Source: an uncultured bacterium (lineage in GTDB: Bacteria > Actinomycetota > Coriobacteriia > Coriobacteriales > Coriobacteriaceae). Taken from it: 54,897 bases of DNA. The stretch lies in NCBI GenBank assembly GCA_905214105.1, contig CAJMKK010000010.1, forward strand, positions 1-54,897. The letters are read 5' to 3'. The translations under genes and the position numbers were made by a program. Shown here piece after piece: positions 38,999 through 47,656 of the stretch (positions are counted from its first letter, which is position 1; each line of letters opens with the position of its first letter). The notes under the pieces were generated by a model. That model was not told the origin of the DNA, did not search any database, and was given only the letters and a program-made list of their open reading frames with translations.

Positions 38999-41680
38999 CT
39001 ACTCCTTTTCGACCGCGCGCATGATCGCCTTGTAGATCTCCATCAGCGGGATGATCAGGAAGGCCAGGCCCAGGGCAGCGACAACGCCCTTGAGCTCAAG
39101 CGTCACGGGGCCAAAGAACATCTCGGCAAGCGTCGGCTGCACGGTCACGATCACCGTCAGCACCAGTGCCAGCGCGGCGGAAGCCCACAGCCACTTGTTC
39201 TGCTTCTTCATGGTGAACAGCGACGCACGACGGCTGCGCATATTGAAGCAGTGGAAAATCTCGACCATGTTGAGCGTGATGAACGCCATCATCACGCCTT
39301 CCTCGTCGGCATTGCCGGCGATCATATCGGCGATGTGGATGTAGCCCATGTCAAAGTACACGCCCACAAAGAAGCTCGCCAGCACCAGCGCGGTGATGAT
39401 TAGGCCCTGGACCACGCAGTCCAGACCCATATGTCCGGCAAAGACACCGTCCTTGGCGTTGCGCGGCTTGCGCTTCATGATGTCGCCCTCGGCATCCTCC
39501 ATGCCCAGCGCAAGCGCGGGGAAGCAGTCGGTGACCAGGTTCACCCACAGCAGCTGCACCGGCTGGAAGATGGTAAAGCCGATGAGCGTGGCGATAAACA
39601 CCGAGAACACCTCGGCAAGGTTGGCCGAAAGCAGGAACTGGATGACCTTGCGGATGTTGTCGTAGATGCGACGACCCTCTTCGCAGGCGCCGATGATGGT
39701 AGCGAAGTTGTCATCGGCAAGTACCATGTCGGCGACGTTCTTGGTGACGTCGGTACCGGTGATGCCCATACCAACGCCAATGTCGGCGCGCTTGATGGAC
39801 GGGGCGTCGTTGACGCCATCGCCCGTCATGGCCACGATCTGGTCGCGCGACTTCCAAGCCTCGACGATGCGTGTCTTGTGCTCGGGCTGGACGCGGGCGT
39901 ACACGCCGTAGTCCTCGATGTGCGCGTCGAGTTCCTCGTCGCTCATGCGATCGAGGTCGGCACCGGTGATGGCCTGGCTGCGATCGGCGACGATGCCCAG
40001 CTGCTTGGCGATGGCCACGGCGGTGTCGATGTGGTCGCCCGTGATCATGACGGTGCGGATACCGGCGTCGTGCGCCTCGTGGATAGCGTCGGCCACCTCG
40101 GGACGGACCGGGTCGATCATGCCGGACAGGCCACAGAAGACCAGGTCATGCTCGAGCGCAGCGGGGCTGCAGTCGTCGGGAACCTCGGTGTAGGTGCGGC
40201 TTGCCAGCGCCAGTACGCGCAGGGCCTCGTCGGCCATGGCCTTGTTGGCCGCCACGAGCTCGGCGCGGCGCTCCTCGGTCAGGGGGACGACCTTATCGCC
40301 CTCGTAGATATGGGTGCACAGGCCGATCACCACGTCGGGCGCACCCTTGGTGTACTGCTCGTACTCGCCATCCAGGGTCTCGACGACCACGGACATCATC
40401 TTGCGGCCCGAGTCAAACGGGGCCTCGCCCACGCGCGGATGCTCGGCAGTCAGGCCAGTGAGGCCCGCCTTGCCGGCGTCGTTGACGAGCGCGCACTCAG
40501 TCGGCTCGCCCACGGCCTCGCCCAGCTCCTCGTCCCACTGAGCATCGGAGCACAGCGCCATGCCGGCCAGGAACTTCTCCTTGGGCGCAGCGAGCTCGTG
40601 CTTGACGACGGTCATCTTGTTTTGGGTAAGGGTACCGGTCTTGTCGGAGCAGATGGTCTGCGTGCAGCCGAGAGTCTCGACGGCAGAGAGCTTGCGGATG
40701 ATTGCCTGGCGCTTAGCCATCTTGGTCACGCCAAGCGATAGCACGATGGTCACGACGGCGACCAGGCCCTCGGGGATGGCAGCGACGGCGAGCGAGACGG
40801 CGACCATAAAGGTATCGAGCAGGGCGGTCGGGTCGGTAAGAACGTTGCCCACGCCGTGGCGGATGATATCAACGCCAAAGATGACGACGCAGATGACGAT
40901 AACCATAATGGTAAGGATGCGGCTGAGCTCGGCGAGCTTCACTTGCAACGGCGTGAGCTCTTCCTTGGCCTCGGCCAGGGCGCCGGCGATCTTGCCCATC
41001 TCGGTGTTCATGCCGGTGCCGACCACGACGGCGCGACCACGGCCGTACACGACGGTGGAGCCCATATAGCACATGTTCTTACGGTCGCCGAGCGGCACGT
41101 CATCGGTGCCCGCAGCGAGCTCGATCACGTTGGCGTGCTTCTCTACGGGCACGGACTCGCCGGTGAGCGCGGCCTCCTCGATCTTCATCGTGGCGCTCTC
41201 GAGCACGCGGCAGTCGGCCGGGACGGAGTCGCCCGCCTCGAGCATGATCACGTCGCCGGGCACGAGCTCGGCGCTCGGCAGGTGCACGAGCTTGCCGTCG
41301 CGCAGCACCTTGGACTGCGCCGCACTCATCTCCTGCAGGGCCTCGAGGGCCTCCTCGCTCTTGGCTTCCTGGACCACGCCCAGCACCGAGTTGACGATAA
41401 CGACGAACATGATGATGGCAACATCGGCAAAGTCGGGCTCGCCCTTGACCATGCCCGTGAGCGCACTGATGACGGCGGCAACGATCAGCATGATGACCAT
41501 GGGGTCGGCCATCTGCTCAAAGAAACGCTTCCACAGCGGTGTCTTCTCGGCTTCCTCGAGCTTGTTAGGGCCTGTCTTGGCGAGGCGCGAAGACGCCTCG
41601 TCGTTGCTCAGGCCGAGGTTCTCATCGACACCTTGGTCGCTGAGCACCTCCGCCGCGGCGGACAGGTATTCCTTTTGCAT
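38999..41680 (-). CDS. Calcium-translocating P-type ATPase (type II, SERCA/PMCA-like)
   Basis: An 893-residue P-type ATPase that would export Ca2+ across the membrane. Motifs in order: LTGESVPVEK (actuator), IPEGL in M4, the phosphorylation site SDKTGTLTQNK, the nucleotide-binding domain, TGDGVNDAPS (hinge) and ten membrane helices. Ion-site residues resemble both SERCA sites: Glu in PEGL (M4), Asn and Glu in SANLAEVFS (M5) and Asn/Asp in WVNLVTD (M6). A Na+/K+ or H+ specificity is thus less likely. GGAGGGGAC precedes the ATG. It stands alone. Confidence 0.93.
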   Translation of the reverse strand: MQKEYLSAAAEVLSDQGVDENLGLSNDEASSRLAKTGPNKLEEAEKTPLWKRFFEQMADPMVIMLIVAAVISALTGMVKGEPDFADVAIIMFVVIVNSVLGVVQEAKSEEALEALQEMSAAQSKVLRDGKLVHLPSAELVPGDVIMLEAGDSVPADCRVLESATMKIEEAALTGESVPVEKHANVIELAAGTDDVPLGDRKNMCYMGSTVVYGRGRAVVVGTGMNTEMGKIAGALAEAKEELTPLQVKLAELSRILTIMVIVICVVIFGVDIIRHGVGNVLTDPTALLDTFMVAVSLAVAAIPEGLVAVVTIVLSLGVTKMAKRQAIIRKLSAVETLGCTQTICSDKTGTLTQNKMTVVKHELAAPKEKFLAGMALCSDAQWDEELGEAVGEPTECALVNDAGKAGLTGLTAEHPRVGEAPFDSGRKMMSVVVETLDGEYEQYTKGAPDVVIGLCTHIYEGDKVVPLTEERRAELVAANKAMADEALRVLALASRTYTEVPDDCSPAALEHDLVFCGLSGMIDPVRPEVADAIHEAHDAGIRTVMITGDHIDTAVAIAKQLGIVADRSQAITGADLDRMSDEELDAHIEDYGVYARVQPEHKTRIVEAWKSRDQIVAMTGDGVNDAPSIKRADIGVGMGITGTDVTKNVADMVLADDNFATIIGACEEGRRIYDNIRKVIQFLLSANLAEVFSVFIATLIGFTIFQPVQLLWVNLVTDCFPALALGMEDAEGDIMKRKPRNAKDGVFAGHMGLDCVVQGLIITALVLASFFVGVYFDMGYIHIADMIAGNADEEGVMMAFITLNMVEIFHCFNMRSRRASLFTMKKQNKWLWASAALALVLTVIVTVQPTLAEMFFGPVTLELKGVVAALGLAFLIIPLMEIYKAIMRAVEKE

Positions 41681-42122
41681 ATAGAGTCCCCTCCTGGGAT
41701 TCGGGCCACTCAGCAGATTGATGCCCGATCATAATTCCCAGGAGAAGGGCAAGGGCTCATCAAGGCTGCCGTGCTGAGCGGCAGTTGATAGTGGAGCTAT
41801 GGTACCCCAAAGCGACGCGTCTAGCCAAAACAATCCATCTGGAAATATGGTCCCACCGCAACGGTGCAGACCATGTGATGCTCAACATTGATAAAACGTT
41901 TTTTCTTCGGCACATCGTCAAACTGAAATATCGCCCAGATAGCAGCGGTTAGAGCGGTTGGTAAAGATTTTTCATATACCGTTTTTCTCGCAAAAAATGA
42001 ACTTCTAATTCGGCATACGGTCGATTTTATGGGGTATTCGGTCAGCATTTCGTTATAATCAACACGGTTTTATTTCTTATGGTTTATCTATCAGCGCAAG
42101 ACGATGTCAGATGGAGGTCTGA
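41681..42122. other. AT-rich intergenic region between the Ca2+ ATPase gene and pyk
   Basis: This 442-base gap holds the divergent promoters of the ATPase gene and pyk. It is clearly less GC-rich than its surroundings. A 75-codon minus-strand reading frame (41821-42048) has no ribosome-binding site or family resemblance and is not called. No hairpin or repeat stands out. Confidence 0.6.
42054..42059 (+). promoter_or_regulatory. -10 box of pyk
   Basis: A perfect TATAAT lies 64 bases upstream of the pyk start codon. No good -35 box is present at 16-18 bases, so an activator or another upstream element may be needed. Confidence 0.5.
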
Positions 42123-43583
42123 ATGTACAAGCGCACCAAGATTGTATGCACCATGGGTCCCGCCTGCGATAGCGACGAGACCATCCGCGAGATGATCAAG
42201 GCGGGCATGAACGTCGCCCGTTTTAACTTCTCGCACGGATCCTACGACGAGCACCACGGTCGCATCGAGCGCGTCCGTCGTATTTCCAAGGAGCTCGGTC
42301 TGCCCGTCGGCATCCTGCTCGACACCAAGGGCCCCGAGGTCCGCACCGGCCTTCTGGTCGATGGCAAGAAGGTTGCCGTCAAGACCGGCGACAAGATTGT
42401 CGTCACCGCTCAGCCCACGTCCGAGGATTTCCACGGCACCGCTGAGCACATCTCCCTCGACTACCTGGCTCTGCCCTCCGAGGTCGAGAAGGGCTCCCTC
42501 ATCCTGATCGATGACGGCCTGGTTGCCCTCGAGGTCGAGTCCGTCAGCGGCCAGGACATGACCTGCGTCGTTAAGAACGACGGCCTGATTGGCGAGCGCA
42601 AGGGCGTCAACATGCCCAACGTCAACATTTCGCTGCCCGCCATCACCGAGCGCGATCGTCAGGACATCCTCTTTGGCCTGACCGAGAACATCGACTACAT
42701 CGCCGCTTCCTTCATCCGTGACGGCGAGTCCGTCCGCGGCATCCGCAAGCTTTGCCGCGAGAACGGTGGCGAGCACGTGACGATCTTCCCGAAGATCGAG
42801 TGCGCCCTGGGCGTCGAGAACTTCGACGAGATCCTCGAGGCTTCCGACGGCATCATGGTCGCCCGTGGCGACCTGGGTATCGAGATCAAGCCCGAGCTCG
42901 TTCCGCACATCCAGAAGGAGATCATCGCCAAGTGCAACGCGGCCTACAAGCCCGTTATCACCGCTACGCAGATGCTCGACTCCATGCAGCAGAACCCGCG
43001 CCCGACGCGCGCCGAGGTTGCCGACGTTGCTAACGCCATCTACGACGGCACCGACGCCGTTATGCTGTCCGGCGAGTCCGCTGCCGGTAAGTACCCGGTC
43101 GAGGCCGTTAAGATGCAGGCCAGCATTGCTCTCGAGACCGAGAAGTACCTCCCGGCCCACGCTCCGCTCGAGGTTCCGGCCGACGCTCACGGCACCCGCG
43201 TCGTCAACAACGTTGTGGGTATGTCCGCTGTGAACATGGCCACCACCGTTGGCGCCAAGTGCATCACCGTGCCGACGACCACCGGTCGCACCGCTCGCCT
43301 GATCTCGCACTTCCGTCCCAACATGCCGATCTGCGCATTCTCCCGCCACGAGTGGGCCGTCCAGCAGATGATCATGTACTGGGGCGTTATCCCGCACCAG
43401 GCTGCCATCACGCAGGGCACCGTCAACGGCACGATCGTCAAGGCGATCGAGACCGCCAAGGAGCTCGGCTACGTCGAGACCGGCGATCTGACCGTCGCCA
43501 CCGCCGGCGATCCCCGCATGAGCGTCCAGCTCGAGGACAAGGTCTCCTCGACCAACGTCGCTTACGTCGCTCAGGTGCGCTAA
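42123..43583 (+). CDS. pyk: Pyruvate kinase
   Basis: Glycolytic enzyme converting phosphoenolpyruvate and ADP to pyruvate and ATP. The 486-residue product has the substrate and metal sites in NVARFNFSHGSYDEHH, GPEVRTG, the catalytic-lysine segment FPKIECALGVENFDE and the signature MVARGDLGIE. The C-terminal effector domain follows and ends in TVATAGDP...TNVAYVAQ. The extra C-terminal PEP-utiliser domain of some Gram-positive enzymes is absent. Codon use is strongly biased towards C-ending codons, as for a highly expressed gene. GGAGG lies a few bases before the ATG. Confidence 0.97.
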   Translation: MYKRTKIVCTMGPACDSDETIREMIKAGMNVARFNFSHGSYDEHHGRIERVRRISKELGLPVGILLDTKGPEVRTGLLVDGKKVAVKTGDKIVVTAQPTSEDFHGTAEHISLDYLALPSEVEKGSLILIDDGLVALEVESVSGQDMTCVVKNDGLIGERKGVNMPNVNISLPAITERDRQDILFGLTENIDYIAASFIRDGESVRGIRKLCRENGGEHVTIFPKIECALGVENFDEILEASDGIMVARGDLGIEIKPELVPHIQKEIIAKCNAAYKPVITATQMLDSMQQNPRPTRAEVADVANAIYDGTDAVMLSGESAAGKYPVEAVKMQASIALETEKYLPAHAPLEVPADAHGTRVVNNVVGMSAVNMATTVGAKCITVPTTTGRTARLISHFRPNMPICAFSRHEWAVQQMIMYWGVIPHQAAITQGTVNGTIVKAIETAKELGYVETGDLTVATAGDPRMSVQLEDKVSSTNVAYVAQVR

Positions 43584-43614
43584 ATCGCACTTGCAAGCAT
43601 GCTTGCATTGCAAA

Positions 43615-43648
43615 GGGCCCGGAAGGCTTCGCCTTCCGGGCCCTTTTT
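43615..43648 (+). terminator. Intrinsic terminator of pyk
   Basis: GGGCCCGGAAGGC-TTC-GCCTTCCGGGCCC is a perfect 13-bp stem followed by TTTTTCTG. Confidence 0.95.
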
Positions 43649-43826
43649 CTGTGCCAATGTCGGCGCACGGCAAAACACGCACTCATTTCTTTACCAAAAG
43701 CGCGAAATCCACCCTTCGAGGCCCAAAAAATAAAGTCCCAAGCGCTAAAAGTGTTCGCCCGGTGGCAAACCCACACCTTAACCGACGCTGATAAATCGTT
43801 TTAGCAAGAGCCAGATCGACCTAGTT

Positions 43827-43954
43827 TTCGGAAGTATGCGGCAAATTCTGAGACCTTCGAACACACCCCGTTTTTTTACAACAAAATGCCTGATAAACTA
43901 GCCTCAAAAGCCAGGTCTGCTCACAGGGTTCAGATTTTGCCGCATACTTCCGAA
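43827..43954. mobile_element. MITE-like element with 25-bp terminal inverted repeats
   Basis: A 128-bp segment. Its ends TTCGGAAGTATGCGGCAAAT... (43827-43851) and ...TTTGCCGCATACTTCCGAA (43930-43954) are complementary at 24 of 25 positions. The interior is AT-rich and carries ATAAACT-like boxes that might act as a promoter. It ends 51 bases upstream of the nuclease-like gene. There is no transposase nearby and no clear target duplication. Confidence 0.7.
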
Positions 43955-44005
43955 TTGACGCTGGCATCGCACGGTCCAAAAGCACATTTCGATCTGGAGG
44001 ACGTC

Positions 44006-45079
44006 ATGGACCTGACGCTCTGCGGTCAATCCGCTTTTTACTATTACCGTATCCCGCCGCAGGTATTAGGCCTTTACCCCGCCATTAGCCTTGGCAATAT
44101 AGATCGCAGATGTTGCGGCCTCGGAAGTCATGCAGTTGTAAAAGACCTGCTTCACGCACCGCTTCACAGGCTTGTATTCACTCGGGCACAATCGGGGTCG
44201 CGAAGCCTCTTTAAATCGCACCTCCTGACCCAAGAGCCGCCTCCTGGGTCGTTTAGGCAGACTGAACATGGATTTGATGTCACTTCACCGGAATTCACGC
44301 TGCTCAGCCTTGCTACGCAGGTCTCCCGCAACCAGCTACTCATGGCTTGCTACGAGATGTGCAGCTCATTTGCAGTGTTTACGCCCTGCGAACGTACGCA
44401 ACAGCAACTTGATGAGGCAATATCTCTTAAGTTCATTCCGCCCGACTGTGGTTGGAAGCGTATTGTCGACACCAAGGGCAATGACACCAACTTGTGGAAG
44501 CGCGCGCCGCTCCTCAGCGCGGCGGATATCGCCGCGTTCGCCAAGCAGGCCGCAGGCCTGCGCGGTGTTAAGCAGCTCCGCTGGGCCGCCGAACACATGA
44601 CGGGACAGACCGCCTCGCCCTTCGAAGTCCAAACATCCATGCTCGTCTCACTCCCCCGCGACGAAGGCGGTCTGGGTATAGGCATCACCAATAACGCACG
44701 CATCCCGCTCAGCGAAGCCGCACGTTCGCTGTATGACAAAACCTGCTGTTATGCCGATATCCTCATCGAAAGCGCCACCGACAGCATGGGCGTCATTCTG
44801 GAATGCCAAGGCCGCTCCGCTCATGGCAGCGAAGCCGCAAGTCTCTCCGACGCCGAGCGAGCCACCGCACTCACAAGCATGGGCTACGACGCCATCCAAA
44901 TTACCTATGACCAGATCAAAGACAAAAGGAGCTTTGGCAACCTTGCCGAACTCATCCATAAAAAGGCTGGGCTTCCCTACACCCCAAAGACCAAACAGGA
45001 GTGCGACGCCGAAGATGCTCTGCGGCAAGAACTGCTTGTCGATTGGGATGACCTATTCGCTGCCAGGCAGGCCAGCTAG
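44006..45079 (+). CDS. AbiEi/DUF559-like protein with candidate PD-(D/E)XK nuclease domain
   Basis: A 357-residue protein of no firmly recognised family. The N-terminal half resembles AbiEi-type or DUF559-associated domains (LHRLVFTRAQSGS, then a VTSPEFTLLSLA segment). The C-terminal half has SPFE (204-207), Asp251 in CYADILIE, and Glu266-x-Gln268 in VILECQGR. This is the order of a PD-(D/E)XK endonuclease of the Vsr/DUF559 kind, with Gln in place of the usual Lys. The start is the ATG at 44006, with GGAGG five bases upstream; earlier ATGs lie inside the MITE. Its stop shares the bases CTAG with the convergent gene. Lower GC than its neighbours suggests acquisition. Confidence 0.65.
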   Translation: MDLTLCGQSAFYYYRIPPQVLGLYPAISLGNIDRRCCGLGSHAVVKDLLHAPLHRLVFTRAQSGSRSLFKSHLLTQEPPPGSFRQTEHGFDVTSPEFTLLSLATQVSRNQLLMACYEMCSSFAVFTPCERTQQQLDEAISLKFIPPDCGWKRIVDTKGNDTNLWKRAPLLSAADIAAFAKQAAGLRGVKQLRWAAEHMTGQTASPFEVQTSMLVSLPRDEGGLGIGITNNARIPLSEAARSLYDKTCCYADILIESATDSMGVILECQGRSAHGSEAASLSDAERATALTSMGYDAIQITYDQIKDKRSFGNLAELIHKKAGLPYTPKTKQECDAEDALRQELLVDWDDLFAARQAS

Positions 45080-45924
45080 CAGCTAGCGATCAGAGGCAGC
45101 GCGGGCGCGCTGGGCAATGCGACGCGGGCGGCAAAACCTGCCTCGGTTAACTCGACGACCTCGGTAAACGTTGCATCGAAAAACTCCTCAGTTAGCAGGC
45201 GGTATGGCGGCTGATCGGGCTCACCGGGGTTTTCGCGCACAATCTCGTGCATAACGCCGATGGTCTTGAGCACATACTCCTTATGGATGGGATACTGCCC
45301 AAAACGCGTCGCCGCAGTATACAGACGATCGGTCGCACGCGGGATGGAAACAATGCCGAGCGTCTTACCAAACCAGTCAAAATCGCCCTGCTTTTTAATG
45401 CGGAATTCCTCGCACGGCTTGCCGCCGTGCGCCTCCAGGTACTGATTCACGCGCGTATTCCATACGGTATCGGCCACCAGATGCGACCAGACGCCCAGCG
45501 TTAAATCGAGCAGCGACTGCGCCACATCTTCGGACGCAAGCGAGAACTCACAGGCGCCGGGACCGGCAACCGGCTCGGCATCCTTGTAGCGCTGGGGATA
45601 GTGCACGCGGTTCAGTCGCTCGCGTTCCTCGATAATCGAGGTCGCCGCGGCTGGCGCACCGATGGGCGAACTTTTAAGCAACGGTGCCACATAGGTATCC
45701 CAGAACTCATGCTCGCGCGGCTTAGGGATTGGCTCGGGCTTTGCAAAGTGCGTAATGCGATACGGAATGGGATCAGCGATACCGGGAACCATATAGCCCA
45801 CAAAAATGTCCGGAACCACGCAGCCAAACAAAAAGGCATTGCGGTCGCGCACGCTATTGGCAAGCGCACCGGTGCGCTCCAGCAAACGCTCCGTCTGAGC
45901 GATATGAATGTTCCAGCTTGGCAT
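45076..45924 (-). CDS. Zinc-dependent phospholipase C-like protein
   Basis: A 282-residue protein of the Zn_dep_PLPC type. The likely metal ligands are near the start (MPSWNIHIAQT, with Trp4 and His7), in GCVVPDIF and in the motif LGVWSHLVADTVWN (HxxxD). In known enzymes the N-terminal Trp itself binds zinc after signal-peptide removal. Here there is no signal peptide, so the protein appears cytoplasmic and may not be a secreted lipase. The ATG at 45924 has GGGGGTGG upstream; an ATG four codons earlier is possible. Confidence 0.72.
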   Translation of the reverse strand: MPSWNIHIAQTERLLERTGALANSVRDRNAFLFGCVVPDIFVGYMVPGIADPIPYRITHFAKPEPIPKPREHEFWDTYVAPLLKSSPIGAPAAATSIIEERERLNRVHYPQRYKDAEPVAGPGACEFSLASEDVAQSLLDLTLGVWSHLVADTVWNTRVNQYLEAHGGKPCEEFRIKKQGDFDWFGKTLGIVSIPRATDRLYTAATRFGQYPIHKEYVLKTIGVMHEIVRENPGEPDQPPYRLLTEEFFDATFTEVVELTEAGFAARVALPSAPALPLIASC

Positions 45925-46004
45925 AGCCACCCCCATAAAAAACCTGGATAACTATACCATCACGGCAAAGCCGCGCGGGCGGCTACGCACGCTCTACGCA
46001 GCAA

Positions 46005-46775
46005 CTAGTCCGTAGCACCGCTTTCGGTCCCATACGACGGCGAAGGCGCCTCGACCACATGGTGATATCGATCGATATAGATTGCACGGGCACCCAGGCG
46101 TCGCACCAAATCCTGGTGATGTGTGCTCATCAAGACCGTCTTGCCCGCCGCGACGTAAGCCAGCAAGAAGTTAACCACGATGTCGCATGAATCCTCGTCG
46201 AGCCCATTGGTAGGCTCGTCGAGAACCAGGATATCCGGGTTCATCGACACCACCGCAGCCAGCGCAACGCGCTTCTTTTGCCCGCCCGAGAGCTGATAGG
46301 GCGAGGCATCGACCAGATCGGCAACCTGGAACAGCTTCATGGCATCGCGGACGCGGCGCTCGAGCTCGTCTGCCGGCAGCCCCATTTGAGCCGGGCCAAA
46401 CGCGACCTCCTCGCCCACCGTGGCGCAAAAGAGCTGTGCATCGGCATTCTGGAACACAAAGCCTACACGCTGATGAAAACGCTGAGCGGCCGCAGATTCC
46501 TTTAGAAACGCTGCATCAATCACGTGCCCGTCAAACAGGTATGCCCCTGCGTCCGCGAGTTCAAGGCCGTTAATAAGGCGCATAATCGTCGTCTTACCGC
46601 AGCCGTTGGGACCGAGTAGGGCAACGAGTTCACCACGATCGACCTGCAGCGACACGCCATCGACAACCGTATGCCCCGCATAGGAGAACACTACGTCGCG
46701 AAACTCGATGAGCGGCGTGGCCTCGGCGCTTGCAGCACCGCTCGCGCCCATCGCGCCAGTTGTATCGTTTGCCAA
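46005..46775 (-). CDS. ECF Ni/Co transporter ATP-binding protein (CbiO/NikO)
   Basis: A 256-residue ABC ATPase that powers the energy-coupling-factor importer formed with the two following membrane proteins (transcribed upstream). It has Walker A LLGPNGCGKTT, Q-loop FVFQNADAQLF (typical of ECF ATPases), signature LSGGQKKR, Walker B ILVLDEPTNGLD and H-switch STHHQD. A TTG start appears to be used, with AAGGG nine bases upstream. An N-terminal Ala-rich extension precedes the domain. It is the last gene of the cbiM-cbiQ-cbiO order. Confidence 0.92.
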   Translation of the reverse strand: MANDTTGAMGASGAASAEATPLIEFRDVVFSYAGHTVVDGVSLQVDRGELVALLGPNGCGKTTIMRLINGLELADAGAYLFDGHVIDAAFLKESAAAQRFHQRVGFVFQNADAQLFCATVGEEVAFGPAQMGLPADELERRVRDAMKLFQVADLVDASPYQLSGGQKKRVALAAVVSMNPDILVLDEPTNGLDEDSCDIVVNFLLAYVAAGKTVLMSTHHQDLVRRLGARAIYIDRYHHVVEAPSPSYGTESGATD

Positions 46776-46819
46776 AACGTCGCCCTTCCCTATTCATATC
46801 GACGGTTCGACCGCTCGCG

Positions 46820-47656
46820 TTACAGCACCGCGCACAACACGGCAAGCAGAACCACAACGACCGCGTAAACGACATCGCGCCAGCCAAAGCCGATCCGTGC
46901 AGGCGCCGGATATACGCCGACAAAGCCGCGGCACTGCATGGCCTCGTCCATCGCGCGGCTGCATTCCATCGCCTTGATAAACGTCATGCCCATGATACCC
47001 GCCAGCGAGTCGGTGCGCGAAAAACCCGCAGGTGCGGAACCGACGCTGCGCAGCATGACCGATTCGCACAGATCGTGCGCCGTGCGTCCCAGCACCTCGA
47101 TATGCTTGAGCGCCATATCAAACGTAAAGATGACCTCGTCGGGCAGGTGCAGCATTTTGAGCGCGGCCGACATGCGGCTCCAGGTAAGCGTCCACGAAAC
47201 ACCCAGCACCAGCGACACATTAATAAACGTCTTGAGCGCGATCTTGAGCATGGCGCCCGTGGCAGACACGCCCAGCAGCAGGGCAGGCAGCGCCAGAACC
47301 ACCGCGAGCCCCGCAGCGCCGAGCGCCGGTACAAAGGTCGCACGCAGCCCGCGTACGGGGCGCACGGCAACGAGCACCAGCGCGATAGCCGCCATCAACA
47401 TGAGGTACAGCGGGCTCTGCGTCAGGCACACGCACAGAACGCAAACAAACATCCCCACCAAACGCATCGGGGCCGAAACGGAAGAAAGGGCGCGGTCGAC
47501 CATCGACCCGCCCTCGTGCGCGCCTCCACCCAGGCGAACCCGTTCAAGCAGGCTCGCCAGGTGCAGGACATTCTTTTGCATCACACGATGCCGGGCCCCC
47601 ACGGGCTCGTATCGCTCCTCAGCCGCAAGCCAGCTAGGCAGCTCGGCTATTGCCAT
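46820..47656 (-). CDS. cbiQ: ECF Ni/Co transporter transmembrane protein CbiQ/NikQ
   Basis: T-component of the ECF importer, about 278 residues with six or so membrane helices. It has the coupling-helix motifs expected for CbiQ: SLERVRLGGG-like start, then AALKMLHLPDEVIFTFDMALKH and SRAMDEAMQCRGF near the C-terminus (the second Ala-Arg-Gly type motif is AMQCRG). It passes energy from the ATPase to the substrate-binding CbiM. The ATG at 47656 lies inside the end of cbiM, showing coupled translation. Confidence 0.9.
   Translation of the reverse strand: MAIAELPSWLAAEERYEPVGARHRVMQKNVLHLASLLERVRLGGGAHEGGSMVDRALSSVSAPMRLVGMFVCVLCVCLTQSPLYLMLMAAIALVLVAVRPVRGLRATFVPALGAAGLAVVLALPALLLGVSATGAMLKIALKTFINVSLVLGVSWTLTWSRMSAALKMLHLPDEVIFTFDMALKHIEVLGRTAHDLCESVMLRSVGSAPAGFSRTDSLAGIMGMTFIKAMECSRAMDEAMQCRGFVGVYPAPARIGFGWRDVVYAVVVVLLAVLCAVL

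Noticed and set aside
41821..42048. 75-codon minus-strand frame in the gap before pyk
   Set aside because: No ribosome-binding site, no family resemblance, and it lies within an AT-rich promoter region.
43595..43612. Palindrome TTGCAAGCATGCTTGCA after pyk as an operator
   Set aside because: It lies after the stop codon and directly before the terminator. It could pair by chance as part of the 3' end, and no promoter follows.
42084..43682. 532-codon minus-strand open frame opposite pyk
   Set aside because: Antisense of a highly biased gene; repetitive Asp/Leu/Gly/Val composition and no recognisable motif.
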